Shown here: positions 23,190 to 35,511 of the stretch, in pieces | Layout: every line of letters begins with the position of its first letter | Numbering within the stretch: the first letter of the stretch is position 1 | Assembly (NCBI RefSeq): GCF_051020955.1 | Contig: NC_135020.1 | Location: forward strand, 1,601,001 to 1,665,000 | Direction of reading: 5' to 3' | From: Megalopta genalis | Lineage: Eukaryota > Arthropoda > Insecta > Hymenoptera > Halictidae | DNA length: 64,000 nt | Notes under the pieces: model-generated | What the model was told of the DNA's origin: nothing | Database searches by the model: none | What the model saw: the letters and a program-made list of their open reading frames with translations, nothing else | Made by a program: the position numbers and the translations under genes

Positions 23190-25218
23190 GTTCTTGTTGT
23201 AGTTGTTGTTCTTGTCCTTGTTGTTCTTGTTGTTCTTGTTGTTCTTGTTGTTCTTGTTGTTCTTGTTGTTCTTGCTGGTCATGTTGATCTTGTTGTTCTT
23301 GTTGTTGTTGTTGTTGTCGTTGTTGTTGTCCTTGTTGATCATGTTGTTCTTGTTGTTCTTGATGTTCTGGTTGTTCTTGTTGCTCTTGTTGTTTCTGTTG
23401 TTCTTGTTGTTCTAGTTGTTCTTGTTGTTCTTGTTGTTCCGGTTGTTCTTGTTGTTCTTGTTGTTCTTGTTGTTCTTGTTGTTCTTGTTGTTCTTGTTGT
23501 TCTTGTTGTTCTTGTTGTTCTTGTTGTTCTTGTTGTTCTTGTTGTTCTTATTGTTCTCGTTGTTCTCGTTGTTGTTCTTGTTGTTCTCGTTGTTCTCGTT
23601 GTTCTCGTTGTTCTCGTTGTTCTCGTTGTTCCCGTTGTTCTCGTTGTTCTCGTTGTTCTCGTTGTTCTCGTTGTTCTCGTTGTTCTCGTTGTTCTCGTTG
23701 TTCTCGTTGTTCTCGTTGTTCTCGTTGTTCTCGTTGTTCTTGTTGTAATTGTTGTTCTTGTTGTTCTTGTTGTTGTTGTTGTTGTTCTTGCTGCTCTTGT
23801 TGTAGTTGTTGTTGTTGTCCTTGTTGTTGTTGTAGTTCTTGTTGTTCTTGTTGTTCTTGTTGTTCTTGTTGTTCTTGTTGTTCTTGTTGTTCTTGTTGTT
23901 CTTGTTGTTCTTGTTGTTCTTGTTGTCCTTGTTGTTCTTGTTGCTCTTGTTGATCTTGTTGTTTTTGTTGATCTTGTTGTTCTTGTTGTTCTTGTTGATC
24001 TTGTTGATCTTGGTGTACTTGTTGCTCCTGTTGTTCTTGTTGTTCTTGGTGTTCTTGTTGTTCTTCTTGTTCTAGTTGTTGTTGTTGTTGTTCTTGTTGT
24101 TCTTCTTGTTGTTCTTCTTGTTCTTGTTGTTCTTCTTGTTGTTCTTGTTGTTCTTGTTGTTCTTGTTGTAGTTGTTGTTGTTGTAGTTCTTGTTGTTCTT
24201 GTTGTTCTTGTTGTTCTTGTTGTTCTTGTTGTCCTTGTTGTTCTTGTTGATCTTGTTGTTCTTGTGGTTTTTGTTGATCTTGTTGTTCTTGGTGTTCTTG
24301 TTGTTGTTGTTGTTCTTGCTGTCCTTGTTGTAGTTGTTGTTGTTGTCCTTGTTGTTGTTGTAGTTCTTGTTGTTCTTGCTGTTCTTGTTGTTCTTGTTGT
24401 TCTTGTTGTTCTGGTTGTTCTCGTTGTTCTCGTTGTTCTCGTTGTTCTCGTTGTTCTCGTTGTTCTCGCTGTTCTTGTTGTTCTTGTTGTTCTTGGTGTT
24501 CTTGGTGTTCTTGTTGTTCTTCTTGTTCTAGTTGTTGTTGTTGTTGTTCATGTTGTTGTTCTTGTTGTTCTTCTTGTTCTTGTTGTTCTTCTTGTTGTTC
24601 TTGTTGTTCATCTTGTTGTTCTTGTTGTTCTTGTTGTTCTTCTTGTTGTTCTTGTTGTTCTTGTTGTACTTGTTGTTCATGTTGTTCTTGTTGTTCTTGT
24701 CGTTCTTGTTGTTCTTGTTGTTCTTGTTGTTCTTGTTGTTCTTGTTGTTCTTGTTGTTCTTGTTGTTCTTGTTGTTCTTGTTGTTCTTGTTGTACTTTTT
24801 GTTGTTGTTCATGTTGTTCTTGTTGTTCTTGTTGTTCTTGTTGTTCTTGTTGTTCTTGTTGTTCTTGTTGTTCTTGTTGTTCTTGTTGTTCTTGTTGTTC
24901 TTGTTGTTCTTGTTGTTCTTGTTGTTCTTGTTGTTCTTGCTGTTCTTGTTGTAGTTGTTGTTGTTGTAGTTCTTGTTGTTCTTGTTGTTCTTGTTGTTCT
25001 TGTTGTTCTTGCTGTTCTTGTTGTAGTTGTTGTTGTTGTAGTTCTTGTTGTTCTTGTTGTTCTTGTTGTTCTTGTTGTTCTTGTTGTTCTTGTTAACCTT
25101 GTTGTTCTTGTTGTTCTTGTTGTTCTTGTGGTTTTTGTTGATCTTGTTGTTCTTGTTGTTCTTGTTGTTGTTGTTGTTCTTGCTGTTCGTGTTGTAGTTG
25201 TTGTTGTTGTCCTTGTTG

Positions 25219-25228
25219 TTGTTTGTAG
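25219..25228. other. +1 phase shift in a GTAGTT block
   Basis: TTGTTTGTAG replaces TTGTTGTAG, one extra T. The same insertion is at 27,029, so it predates their duplication. Confidence 0.85.
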
Positions 25229-26736
25229 TTCTTGTTGTTCTTGCTGTTCTTGTTGTTCTTGTTGTTCTGGTTGATCTCGTTGTCCTCGTTGTTCTCGTTG
25301 TTCTCGTTGTTCTCGTTGTTCCCGTTGTTCTCGTTGTTCTCGTTGTTCTCGTTGTTCTCGTTGTTCTCGTTGTTCTCGTTGTTCTCGTTGTTCTCGTTGT
25401 TCTTGTTGTAATTGTTGTTCTTGTTGTTCTTGTTGTTGTTGTTGTTCTTGCTGTACTTGTTGTAGTTGTTGTTGTTGTCCTTGTTGTTGTTGTAGTTCTT
25501 GTTGTTCTTGTTGTTCTTGTTGTTCTTGTTGTTCTTGTTGTTCTTGTTGTTCTTGTTGTTCTTGTTGTTCTTGTTGTTCTTGTTGTCCTTGTTGTTCTTG
25601 TTGCTCTTGTTGATCTTGTTGTTTTTGTTGATCTTGTTGTTCTTGTTGTTCTTGTTGATCTTGTTGATCTTGGTGTACTTGTTGTTCCTGTTGTTCTTGT
25701 TGTTCTTGGTGTTCTTGTTGTTCTTCTTGTTCTAGTTGTTGTTGTTGTTGTTCTTGTTGTTCTTCTTGTTGTTCTTCTTGTTCTTGTTGTTCTTCTTGTT
25801 GTTCTTGTTGTTCTTGTTGTTCTTGTTGTTCTTGTTGTTCTTGTTGTTCTTGTTGTTCTTGTTGTTCTTGTTGTTCTTGTTGTTCTTGTTGTTCTTGTTG
25901 TTCTTGTTGTTCTTGTTGTTCTTGTTGTTCTTGTTGTTCTTGTTGTTCTTGTTGCTCTTGTTGTTCTTGCTGTTCTTGTTGTAGTTGTTGTTGTTGTAGT
26001 TCTTGTTGTTCTTGTTGTTCTTGTTGTTCTTGTTGTCCTTGTTGTTCTTGTTGATCTTGTTGTTCTTGTGGTTTTTGTTGATCTTGTTGTTCTTGTTGTT
26101 CTTGTTGTTGTTGTTGTTCTTGCTGTTCTTGTTGTAGTTGTTGTTGTTGTCCTTGTTGTTGTTGTAGTTCTTGTTGTTCTTGCTGTTCTTGTTGTTCTTG
26201 TTGTTCTTGCTGTTCTTGTTGTTCTTGTTGTTCTGGTTGTTCTCGTTGTTCTCGTTGTTCTCGTTGTTCTCGTTGCTCTCGTTGTTCTCGTTGTTCTCGT
26301 TGTTCTTGTTGTTCTTGTTGTTCTTGGTGTTCTTGGTGTTCTTGTTGTTCTTCTTGTTCTAGTTGTTGTTGTTGTTGTTCATGTTGTTGTTCTTGTTGTT
26401 CTTCTTGTTGTTCTTCTTGCTCTTGTTGTTCTTCTTGTTGTTCTTGTTGTTCTTCTTGTTGTTCTTGTTGTTCTTGTTGTTCTTCTTGTTGTTCTTGTTG
26501 TTCTTGTTGTTCTTGTTGTACTTGTTGTTCATGTTGTTCTTGTTGTTCTTGTCGTTCTTGTTGTTCTTGTTGTTCTTGTTGTTCTTGTTGTTCTTGTTGT
26601 TCTTGTTGTTCTTGTTGTTCTTGTTGTTCTTGTTGTTCTTGTTGTTCTTTTTGTTGTTGTTCTTGTTGTTCTTGTTGTTCTTGTTGTTCTTGTTGTTCTT
26701 GTTGTTCTTGTTGTTCTTGTTGTTCTTGTTGTTCTT

Positions 26737-26767
<31 letters not shown>

Positions 26768-27028
26768 TTCTTGTTGTTCTTGCTGTTCTTGTTGTAGTTG
26801 TTGTTGTTGTAGTTCTTGTTGTTCTTGTTGTTCTTGTTGTTCTTGCTGTTCTTGTTGTAGTTGTTGTTGTTGTAGTTCTTGTTGTTCTTGTTGTTCTTGT
26901 TGTTCTTGTTGTTCTTGTTATCCTTGTTGTTCTTGTGGTTTTTGTTGATCTTGTTGTTCTTGTTGTTCTTGTTGTTGTTGTTGTTGTTCTTGCTGTTCGT
27001 GTTGTAGTTGTTGTTGTTGTCCTTGTTG

Positions 27029-27038
27029 TTGTTTGTAG
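27029..27038. other. +1 phase shift in a GTAGTT block
   Basis: Second copy of the TTGTTTGTAG insertion, here followed by CTC rather than TTC. Confidence 0.85.
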
Positions 27039-30000
27039 CTCTTGTTGTTCTTGCTGTTCTTGTTGTTCTTCTTGTTCTGGTTGTTCTCGTTGTCCTCGTT
27101 GTTCTCGTTGTTCTCGTTGTTCTCGTTGTTCCCGTTGTTCTCGTTGTTCTCGTTGTTCTCGTTGTTCTCGTTGTTCTCGTTGTTCTCGTTGTTCTCGTTG
27201 TTCTCGTTGTTCTTGTTGTAATTGTTGTTCTTGTTGTTCTTGTTGTTGTTGTTGTCCTTGCTGTACTTGTTGTAGTTGTTGTTGTTGTCCTTGTTGTTGT
27301 TGTAGTTCTTGTTGTTCTTGTTGTTCTTGTTGTTCTTGTTGTTCTTGTTGTTCTTGTTGTTCTTGTTGTTCTTGTTGTTCTTGTTGTCCTTGTTGTTCTT
27401 GTTGCTCTTGTTGATCTTGTTTTTGTTGATCTTGTTGTTCTTGTTGTTCTTGTTGATCTTGTTGATCTTGGTGTACTTGTTGTTCCTGTTGTTCTTGTTG
27501 TTCTTGGTGTTCTTGTTGTTCTTCTTGTTCTAGTTGTTGTTGTTGTTGTTCTTGTTGTTGTTCTTGTTGTTCTTCTTGTTGTTCTTCTTGTTCTTGTTGT
27601 TCTTCTTGTTGTTCTTGTTGTTCTTGTTGTTCTTGTTGTTCTTGTTGTTCTTGTTGTTCTTGTTGTTCTTGGTGTTCTTGTTGTTCTTCTTGTTCTAGTT
27701 GTTGTTGTTGTTGTTCTTGTTGTTGTTCTTGTTGTTCTTCTTGTTGTTCTTCTTGTTCTTGTTGTTCTTCTTGTTGTTCTTGTTGTTCTTGTTGTTCTTG
27801 TTGTTCTTCTTGTTGTTCTTGTTGTTCTTGTTGTTCTTGTTGTACTTGTTGTTCATGTTGTTCTTGTTGTTCTTGTCGTTCTTGTTGTTCTTGTTGTTCT
27901 TGTTGTTCTTGTTGTTCTTGTTGTTCTTGTTGTTCTTGTTGTTCTTGTTGTTCTTGTTGTTCTTGTTGTTCTTGTTGTTCTTGTTGTTCTTATTGTTGTT
28001 GTTCTTGTTGTTCTTGTTGTTCTTGTTGTTCTTGTTGTTCTTGTTGTTCTTGTTGTTCTTGTTGTTCTTGTTGTTCTTGTTGTTCTTGTTGTTCTTGTTG
28101 TTCTTGTTGTTTTTGTTGTTCTTGTTGTTCTTGTTGTTCTTGCTGTTCTTGTTGTAGTTGTTGTTGTTGTAGTTCTTGTTGTTCTTGTTGTTCTTGTTGT
28201 TCTTGTTGTTCTTGTTGTCCTTGTTGTTCTTGTTGTTCTTGTTGTTCTTGTGGTTTTTGTTGATCTTGTTGTTCTTGTTGTTCTTGTTGTTGTTGTTGTT
28301 CTTGCTGTTCTTGTTGTTCTCGTTGTTCTCGTTGTTCTCGTTGTTGTTGTCCTTGTTGTTCTTGTTGTTCTTGTTGTTCTTGTTGTTCTTGTTGTTCTGG
28401 TAGTTCTTGTTGCTCTTGTTGTTCTTGTTGTTCTTGTTGTTCTTGTTGTTCTTGTTGTTCTTGTTGTTCTTGTTGTTCTTGTTGTTCTTGTTGTTCTTGT
28501 TGTTCTTGTTGTTCTTGTTGTTCTTGTTGTTCTTGTTGTTCTCGTTATTCTCGTTGTTCTCGTTGTTCTTGTTGTTCTTGTTGTTCTTGGTGTTCTTGGT
28601 GTTCTTGTTGTTCTAGTTGTTGTTGTTGTTGTTCTTGTTGTTGTTCTTGTTGTTGTTCTTGCTGTTCTTGTTGTAGTTGTTGTTCTTGTCCTTGTTGTTG
28701 TTGTAGTTCTTGTTGTTCTTGTTGTTCTTGTTGTTCTTCTTGTTCTTGTTGTTCTTGTTGTTCTTGTTGTTTTTGTTGATCTTGTTGTTCTTGTTGTTCT
28801 TGTTGTTCTTGTTGTTCTTGTTGTTCTTGTTGTACTTGTTGTTCTTGTTGTTCTTGTTGTTCTTGTTGTTCTTGTTGTTCTTGTTGTTCTTGTTGTTCTT
28901 GTTGTTCTTGTTGTTCTTGTTGTTCTTGTTGTTTTTGTTGTTCTTGTTGTTCTTGTTGTTCTTGCTGTTCTTGTTGTAGTTGTTGTTGTTGTAGTTCTTG
29001 TGGTTCTTGTTGTTCTTGTTGTTCTTGTTGTTCTTGTTGTCCTTGTTGTTCTTGTTGTTCTTGTTGTTCTTGTGGTTTTTGTTGATCTTGTTGTTCTTGT
29101 TGTTCTTGTTGTTCTTGTTGTTGTTGTTGTTCTTGCTGTTCTTGTTGTTCTCGTTGTTCTCGTTGTTCTCGTTGTTGTTGTCCTTGTTGTTCTTGTTGTT
29201 CTTGTTGTTCTGGTAGTTCTTGTTGCTCTTGTTATTCTTGTTGTTCTTGTTGTTCTTGTTGTTCTTGTTGTTCTTGTTGTTCTTGTTGTCCTTGTTGTTC
29301 TTGTTGTTCTTGTTGTTCTTGTTGTTCTTGTTGTTCTTGTTGTTCTTGTTGTTCTTGTTGTTCTCGTTGTTCTCGTTGTTGTTCTTGTTGTTCTCGTTGT
29401 TCTCGTTGTTCTCGTTGTTCTCGTTGTTCTCGTTGTTCCCGTTGTTCTCGTTGTTCTCGTTGTTCTCGTTGTTCTCGTTGTTCTCGTTGTTCTCGTTGTT
29501 CTCGTTGTTCTTGTTGTAATTGTTGTTCTTGTTGTTCTTGTTGTTGTTGTTGTTGTTCTTGCTGCTCTTGTTGTAGTTGTTGTTGTTGTCCTTGTTGTTG
29601 TTGTAGTTCTTGTTGTTCTTGTTGTTCTTGTTGTTCTTGTTGTTCTTGTTGTTCTTGTTGTTCTTGTTGTTCTTGTTGTTCTTGTTGTTCTTGTTGTCCT
29701 TGTTGTTCTTGTTGCTCTTGTTGATCTTGTTGTTTTTGTTGATCTTGTTGTTCTTGTTGTTCTTGTTGATCTTGTTGATCTTGGTGTACTTGTTGCTCCC
29801 GTTGTTCTTGTTGTTCTTGGTGTTCTTGTTGTTCTTCTTGTTCTAGTTGTTGTTGTTGTTGTTCTTGTTGTTCTACTTGTTGTTCTTCTTGTTCTTGTTG
29901 TTCTTCTTGTTGTTCTTGTTGTTCTTGTTGTCCTTGTTGTTCTTGTTGTTCTTGTTGTTCTTGTGGTTATTGTTGATCTTGTTGTTCTTGTTGTTCTTGT

Positions 30001-30626
30001 TGTTGTTGTTGTTCTTGCTGTTCTTGTTGTAGTTGTTGTTGTTGTCCTTGTTGTTGTTGTAGTTGTTGTTGTTGTCCTTGTTGTTGTTGTAGTTCTTGTT
30101 GTTCTTGCTGTTCTTGTTGTTCTTGTTGTTCTGGTTGTTCTCGTTGTTCTCGTTGTTCTCGTTGATCTCGTTGTTCTCGTTGTTCTCGTTGTTCTCGTTG
30201 TTCTCGTTGTTCTTGTTGTCCTTGTTGTTCTTGGTGTTCTTGGTGTTCTTGTTGTTCTTCTTGTTCTAGTTGTTGTTGTTGTTGTTCTTGTTGTTCTTCT
30301 TGTTGTTCTTCTTGTTCTTGTTGTTCTTCTTGTTGTTCTTGTTGTTCTTCTTGTTGTTCATGTTGTTCTTCTTGTTGTTCTTGTTGTTCTTGTTGTTCTT
30401 GTTGTACTTGTTGTTCATGTTGTTCTTGTTGTTCTTGTCGTTCTTGTTGTTCTTGTTGTTGTTGTTGTTCTTGCTGATCTTGTTGTTCTTGTTGTTCTTG
30501 TTGTTCTTGTTGTTCTTGTTGTTCTTGTTGTTCTTGTTGTTCTTGTTGTTCTTGTTGTTCTTCTTGTTCTTGTTGTTATTGTTGTTATTGTTGATCTTGT
30601 TGTTCTTGTTGTTGTTCTTGCTGTTC

Positions 30627-30661
<35 letters not shown>

Positions 30662-32591
30662 GTTCTTGTTGTAGTTGTTGTTCTTGTCCTTGTTGTTCTT
30701 GTTGTTCTTGTTGTTCTTGTTGTTCTTGTTGTTCTTGTTGTTCTTGCTGGTCATGTTGATCTTGTTGTTCTTGTTGTTGTTGTTGTTGTCGTTGTTGTTG
30801 TCCTTGTTGTTCATGTTGTTCTTGTTGTTCTTGATGTTCTGGTTGTGATTGTTGCTCTTGTTGTTCCTGTTGTTCTTGTTGTTCTAGTTGTTCTTGTTGT
30901 TCTTGTTGTTCCGGTTGTTCTTGTTGTTCTTGTTGTTCTTGTTGTTCTTGTTGTTCTTGTTGTTCTTGTTGTTCTTGTTGTTCTTGTTGTTCTCGTTGTT
31001 CTCGTTGTTGTTCTTGTTGTTCTCGTTGTTCTCGTTGTTCTCGTTGTTCTCGTTGTTCTCGTTGTTCCCGTTGTTCTCGTTGTTCTCGTTGTTCTCGTTG
31101 TTCTCGTTGTTCTCGTTGTTCTCGTTGTTCTCGTTGTTCTCGTTGTTCTCGTTGCTCTCGTTGTTCTCGTTGTTCTTGTTGTAATTGTTGTTCTTGTTGT
31201 TCTTGTTGTTGTTGTTGTTGTTCTTGCTGCTCTTGTTGTAGTTGTTGTTGTTGTCCTTGTTGTTGTTGTTGTTCTTGTTGTTCTTCTTGTTGTTCTTTTT
31301 GTTCTTGTTGTTCTTGTTGTTCTTGTTGTTCTTGTTGTTCTTGTTGTTCTTGTTGTTCTTGTTGTTCTTGTTGTCCTTGTTGTTCTTGTTGCTCTTGTTG
31401 ATCTTGTTGTTTTTGTTGATCTTGTTGTTCTTGTTGTTCTTGTTGATCTTGTTGATCTTGGTGTACTTGTTGCTCCTGTCGTTCTTGTTGTTCTTGTTGT
31501 TCTTGCTGTTCTTGTTGTTCTTGTTGTTCTTGGTGTTCTTGGTGTTCTTGTTGTTCTTCTTGTTCTAGTTGTTGTTGTTGTTGTTCTTGTTGTTCTTCTT
31601 GTTGTTCTTCTTGTTCTTGTTGTTCTTCTTGTTGTTCTTGTTGTTCTTCTTGTTGTTCTTGTTGTTCTTGTTGTTCTTCTTGTTGTTCTTGTTGTTCTTG
31701 TTGTTCTTGTTGTACTTGTTGTTCATGTTGTTCTTGTTGTTCTTGTCGTTCTTGTTGTTCTTGTTGTTCTTGTTGTTCTCGTTGTTCTCGTTGTTCTCGT
31801 TGTTCTCGTTGTTCTCGTTGTTCTGGTTGTTCTTCTTGTTCTTGTTGTTCTTCTTGTTGTTCTTGTTGTTCTTGTTGTCCTTGTTGTTCTTGTTGTTCTT
31901 GTTGTTCTTGTGGTTATTGTTGATCTTGTTGTTCTTGTTGTTCTTGTTGTTGTTGTTGTTCTTGCTGTTCTTGTTGTAGTTGTTGTTGTTGTCCTTGTTG
32001 TTGTTGTAGTTGTTGTTGTTGTCCTTGTTGTTGTTGTAGTTCTTGTTGTTCTTGCTGTTCTTGTTGTTCTTGTTGTTCTGGTTGTTCTCGTTGTTCTCGT
32101 TGTTCTCGTTGATCTCGTTGTTCTCGTTGTTCTCGTTGTTCTCGTTGTTCTCGTTGTTCTTGTTGTTCTTGTTGTTCTTGGTGTTCTTGGTGTTCTTGTT
32201 GTTCTTCTTGTTCTAGTTGTTGTTGTTGTTGTTCTTGTTGTTCTTCTTGTTGTTCTTCTTGTTCTTGTTGTTCTTCTTGTTGTTCTTGTTGTTCTTCTTG
32301 TTGTTCATGTTGTTCTTCTTGTTGTTCTTGTTGTTCTTGTTGTTCTTGTTGTACTTGTTGTTCATGTTGTTCTTGTTGTTCTTGTCGTTCTTGTTGTTCT
32401 TGTTGTTGTTGTTGTTCTTGCTGTTCTTGTTGTTCTTGTTGTTCTTGTTGTTCTTGTTGTTCTTGTTGTTCTTGTTGTTCTTGTTGTTCTTGTTGTTCTT
32501 GTTGTTCTTCTTGTTCTTGTTGTTATTGTTGATCTTGTTGTTCTTGTTGTTCTTGTTGTTGTTCTTGTTGTTGTTGTTGTTCTTGCTGTTC

Positions 32592-32626
<35 letters not shown>

Positions 32627-34463
32627 GTTCTTGTTGTAGTTGTTGTTCTTGTCCTTGTTGTTCTTGTTGTTCTTGTTGTTCTTGTTGTTCTTGTTGTTCT
32701 TGTTGTTCTTGCTGGTCATGTTGATCTTGTTGTTCTTGTTGTTGTTGTTGTTGTCGTTGTTGTTGTCCTTGTTGTTCATGTTGTTCTTGTTGTTCTTGAT
32801 GTTCTGGTTGTTCTTGTTGCTCTTGTTGTTCCTGTTGTTCTTGTTGTTCTAGTTGTTCTTGTTGTTCTTGTTGTTCCGGTTGTTCTTGTTGTTCTTGTTG
32901 TTCTTGTTGTTCTTGTTGTTCTTGTTGTTCTTGTTGTTCTTGTTGTTCTTGTTGTTCTCGTTGTTCTCGTTGTTGTTCTTGTTGTTCTCGTTGTTCTCGT
33001 TGTTCTCGTTGTTCTCGTTGTTCTCGTTGTTCCCGTTGTTCTCGTTGTTCTCGTTGTTCTCGTTGTTCTCGTTGTTCTCGTTGTTCTCGTTGTTCTCGTT
33101 GTTCTCGTTGTTCTCGTTGTTCTCGTTGTTCTCGTTGTTCTTGTTGTAATTGTTGTTCTTGTTGTTCTTGTTGTTGTTGTTGTTGTTCTTGCTGCTCTTG
33201 TTGTAGTTGTTGTTGTCCTTGTTGTTGTTGTTGTTCTTGTTGTTCTTCTTGTTGTTCTTTTTGTTCTTGTTGTTCTTGTTGTTCTTGTTGTTCTTGTTGT
33301 TCTTGTTGTTCTTGTTGTTCTTGTTGTTCTTGTTGTTCTTGTTGTCCTTGTTGTTCTTGTTGCTCTTGTTGATCTTGTTGTTTTTGTTGATCTTGTTGTT
33401 CTTGTTGTTCTTGTTGATCTTGTTGATCTTGGTGTACTTGTTGCTCCTGTCGTTCTTGTTGTTCTTGTTGTTCTTGCTGTTCTTGTTGTTCTTGTTGTTC
33501 TTGGTGTTCTTGGTGTTCTTGTTGTTCTTCTTGTTCTAGTTGTTGTTGTTGTTGTTCTTGTTGTTCTTCTTGTTGTTCTTCTTGTTCTTGTTGTTCTTCT
33601 TGTTGTTCTTGTTGTTCTTCTTGTTGTTCTTGTTGTTCTTGTTGTTCTTCTTGTTGTTCTTGTTGTTCTTGTTGTTCTTGTTGTACTTGTTGTTCATGTT
33701 GTTCTTGTTGTTCTTGTCGTTCTTGTTGTTCTTGTTGTTCTTGTTGTTCTCGTTGTTCTCGTTGTTCTCGTTGTTCTCGTTGTTCTGGTTGTTCTTGTTG
33801 TTCTTGTTGTTCTTGTTGTTCTTGTTGTTCTTGTTGTTCTTGTTGTTCTTGTTGTTCTTGTTGTTCTTGTTGTTCTTGTTGTTCTCGTTGTTCTCGTTGC
33901 TCTCGTTGTTCTCGTTGTTCTCGTTGTTCTCGTTGTTCTCGTTGTTCTCGTTGTTCTCGTTGTTCTCGTTGTTCTGGTTGTTCTTGTTGTTCTTGTTGTT
34001 CTTGTTGTTGTTGTTGTTGTTGTTGTTCTCGTTGTTCTTGTTCTTGTTGTTCTTGTTGTTCTTCTTGTTGTTCTTGTTGTTCTTCTTGTTGTTCCTGTTG
34101 TTCTTGTCGTTCTTGTTGCTCTTGTTGCTCTTGTTGTTCTTGTTGTTCTTGTTGTGCTTGTTGTTCTTGTTGTTCTTGTTGCTCTTGTTGCTCTTGTTGC
34201 TCTTGTTGCTCTGGTTGTTGATGTTGCTCTGGTTGTTGATGTTCTTGTTGTTAATGTTGTTGTTGTTCTTGTTGTTCTTGTTGCTCTTGTTGCTCTTGTT
34301 GCTCTTGTTGTTCTTGTTGTTCTTCTTGTTGTTGTTCTTGCTGTTCTTGTTCTTGTTGTCCTTGTTGTTCTTTCTGTTCTTGTTCTTGTTCTTGTTCTTG
34401 TTGTTCTTGTTGCTCTTGTTGCTCTTGTTGCTCTTGTTGTTCTTGTTTTTCTTGCTGTTCATG
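27039..34463 (-). other. Longest Gln/Glu phase block free of in-phase TGA (candidate only under a TAA/TAG = Gln code)
   Basis: Between the +1 site at 27,029 and module D at 34,455 the triplet phase never changes over 7.4 kb. The - strand CAA/GAA frame holds several in-phase TAA (for example + strand TTA at 27,990, and others near 28.55, 29.23 and 29.97 kb) but no TGA that I noticed. Under the standard code it is broken; under codes reading TAA and TAG as Gln it would be about 2,470 codons of QQE-type repeat. No start, splice site or end signal can be pointed to. Confidence 0.12.
29964..33790. repeat. About 1.95-kb tandem duplication, two copies
   Basis: TGGTTATTG lies at 29,964 and 31,911, the double GTAGTT block at 30,031 and 31,978 (offset 1,947), TTCCGG after TTCTAG at about 30,909 and 32,874, and GTAATTG at 31,182 and 33,147 (offset 1,965). 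The TTCTAG near 31,564 matches 33,535 (offset 1,971). Both copies share the rare TGGTTATTG, TTCTTTTTG and TGCTCCTGTCG variants. Differences include one extra GTTATTG near 30,590 and a GGTTGTGATTG at about 30,841. Confidence 0.85.
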
Positions 34464-34489
34464 TTGTCTTGTTGTCCTTGTTGTTCTAG
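34455..34489. repeat. Module D copy 4
   Basis: First copy of the common form with TTGTCCTTG. A +1 shift (TTGTTTCTCG) follows at 34,681, restoring phase after about 215 bp. Confidence 0.85.
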
Positions 34490-34680
34490 TTGTTCTTGTT
34501 GTTCTTGTTGTTCTTGTTGTTCTTGTTGTTATTGTTGTTCTTGTTGTTCTTGTTGTTTTTGTTGATCTTGTTGTTCTTGTTGTTCTTGTTGTTCTTGTTG
34601 TTCTTGTCGTTCTTCTTGCTGTTCTGGTTGTTCTTGTTGTTCTTGTTATTCTTGTTGTTCTCTTTGATCTCGTTGTCCTC

Positions 34681-34690
34681 GTTGTTTCTC
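34681..34690. other. +1 phase shift, TTGTTTCTCG
   Basis: One extra T in the first unit after TTTGATCTCGTTGTCC. The same context is seen at 35,187, 35,801 and 51,390, and a shorter part of it at 39,484 and 39,521. Confidence 0.85.
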
Positions 34691-35186
34691 GTTGTTCTCG
34701 TTGTTCTCGTTGTTCTCGTTGTTCTCGTTGTTCTCGTTGTTCTCGTTGTTCTCGTTGTTCTCGTTGTTCTCGTTGTTCTCGTTGTTCTGGTTGTTCTTGT
34801 TGTTCTTGTTGTTCTTGTTGTTGTTGTTCTTCTTGTTCTTCTTGTTGTTCTTGTTGTTCTTGTTGTTCTTCTTGTTGTTCTTGTTGTTCTTCTTGTTGTT
34901 CTTGTTGTTCTTGTTGTTCTCGTTGTTCTTGTTGTTCTTGTTGTTCTTGTTCTTCTTGTTGTTCTTCTTGTTGTTCTTGTTGTTCTTCTTGTTGTTCTTG
35001 TGGTTCTTCTTGTTGTTCTTGTTGTTATTGTTGTTCTTGTTGTTCTTGTTGTTCTTGTTGTTCTTGTTGTTTTTGTTGATCTTGTTGTTCTTGTTGTTCT
35101 TGTTGTTCTTGTTGTTCTTGTTGTTCTTCTTGCTGTTCTGGTTGTTCTTGTTATTCTTGTTGTTCTCTTTGATCTCGTTGTCCTCG

Positions 35187-35196
35187 TTGTTTCTCG
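35187..35196. other. +1 phase shift, TTGTTTCTCG
   Basis: Same insertion and left context as 34,681, about 506 bp further on. Confidence 0.85.
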
Positions 35197-35511
35197 TTGT
35201 TCTCGTTGTTCTCGTTGTTCTCGTTGTTCTCGTTGTTCTCGTTGTTCTCGTTGTTCTCGTTGTTCTCGTTGTTCTCGTTGTTCTGGTTGTTCTTGTTGTT
35301 CATGTTGTTCTTGTTGTTCTTGTTGTTCTTGTTGTTCTTGTTGTTCTTGTTGTTCTTGTTGTTCTTGTTGTTCTTGTTGTTCTTGTTGTTCATGTTGTTC
35401 TTGTTGTTCTTCTTGTTGTTGTTCTAGTTGTTCTTGTTGTTGTTGTTCTGGTTGTTCTTGTTGTTCCGGTTGTTCTTGTTGTTCTTGTTCTTGTTGTTCT
35501 TGTTTTTCTTG

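Larger units (their letters stand above)
12561..34454. repeat. Domain II: cycles of the TGTGGTTTTTG / GTAGTT / TCG / TTCTAG modules
   Basis: A roughly 1-2 kb cycle is repeated throughout. It holds TGTGGTTTTTGTTGATC, then two GTAGTT copies separated by GTTGTCCTTG, then CTGGTTG, a short TTGTTCTCG block, then TTGGTGTTCTTGGTG and TTCTAGTTG followed by a GTT run and several TTCTTC steps. The TGTGGTTTTTG marker lies near 12.57, 16.27, 17.90, 19.03, 20.35, 21.47, 22.40, 24.26, 25.13, 26.07, 26.94, 28.25 and 29.07 kb. Near 29.96 and 31.91 kb it has mutated to TGTGGTTATTG, and both copies of a later duplication share that mutation. Confidence 0.6.

Noticed and set aside
25092..25098. GTTAAC palindrome near 25,092
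   Set aside because: A single chance palindrome made by two point variants in the array; not repeated and with no context for a regulatory site.
33536..34462. - strand Asn-Asn-Lys frames starting with ATG, such as 33,536-34,462 and 62,280-63,533
   Set aside because: Their ATG comes from the recurrent TTCATG variant and their stop from TTCTAG. They break and restart with these variants and show no codon pattern beyond the repeat.
27008..34489. A second + strand Leu-Val-Val frame of about 2,490 codons
   Set aside because: Same composition effect. It is bounded by the +1 site at 27,029 and module D at 34,455, not by gene-like signals.
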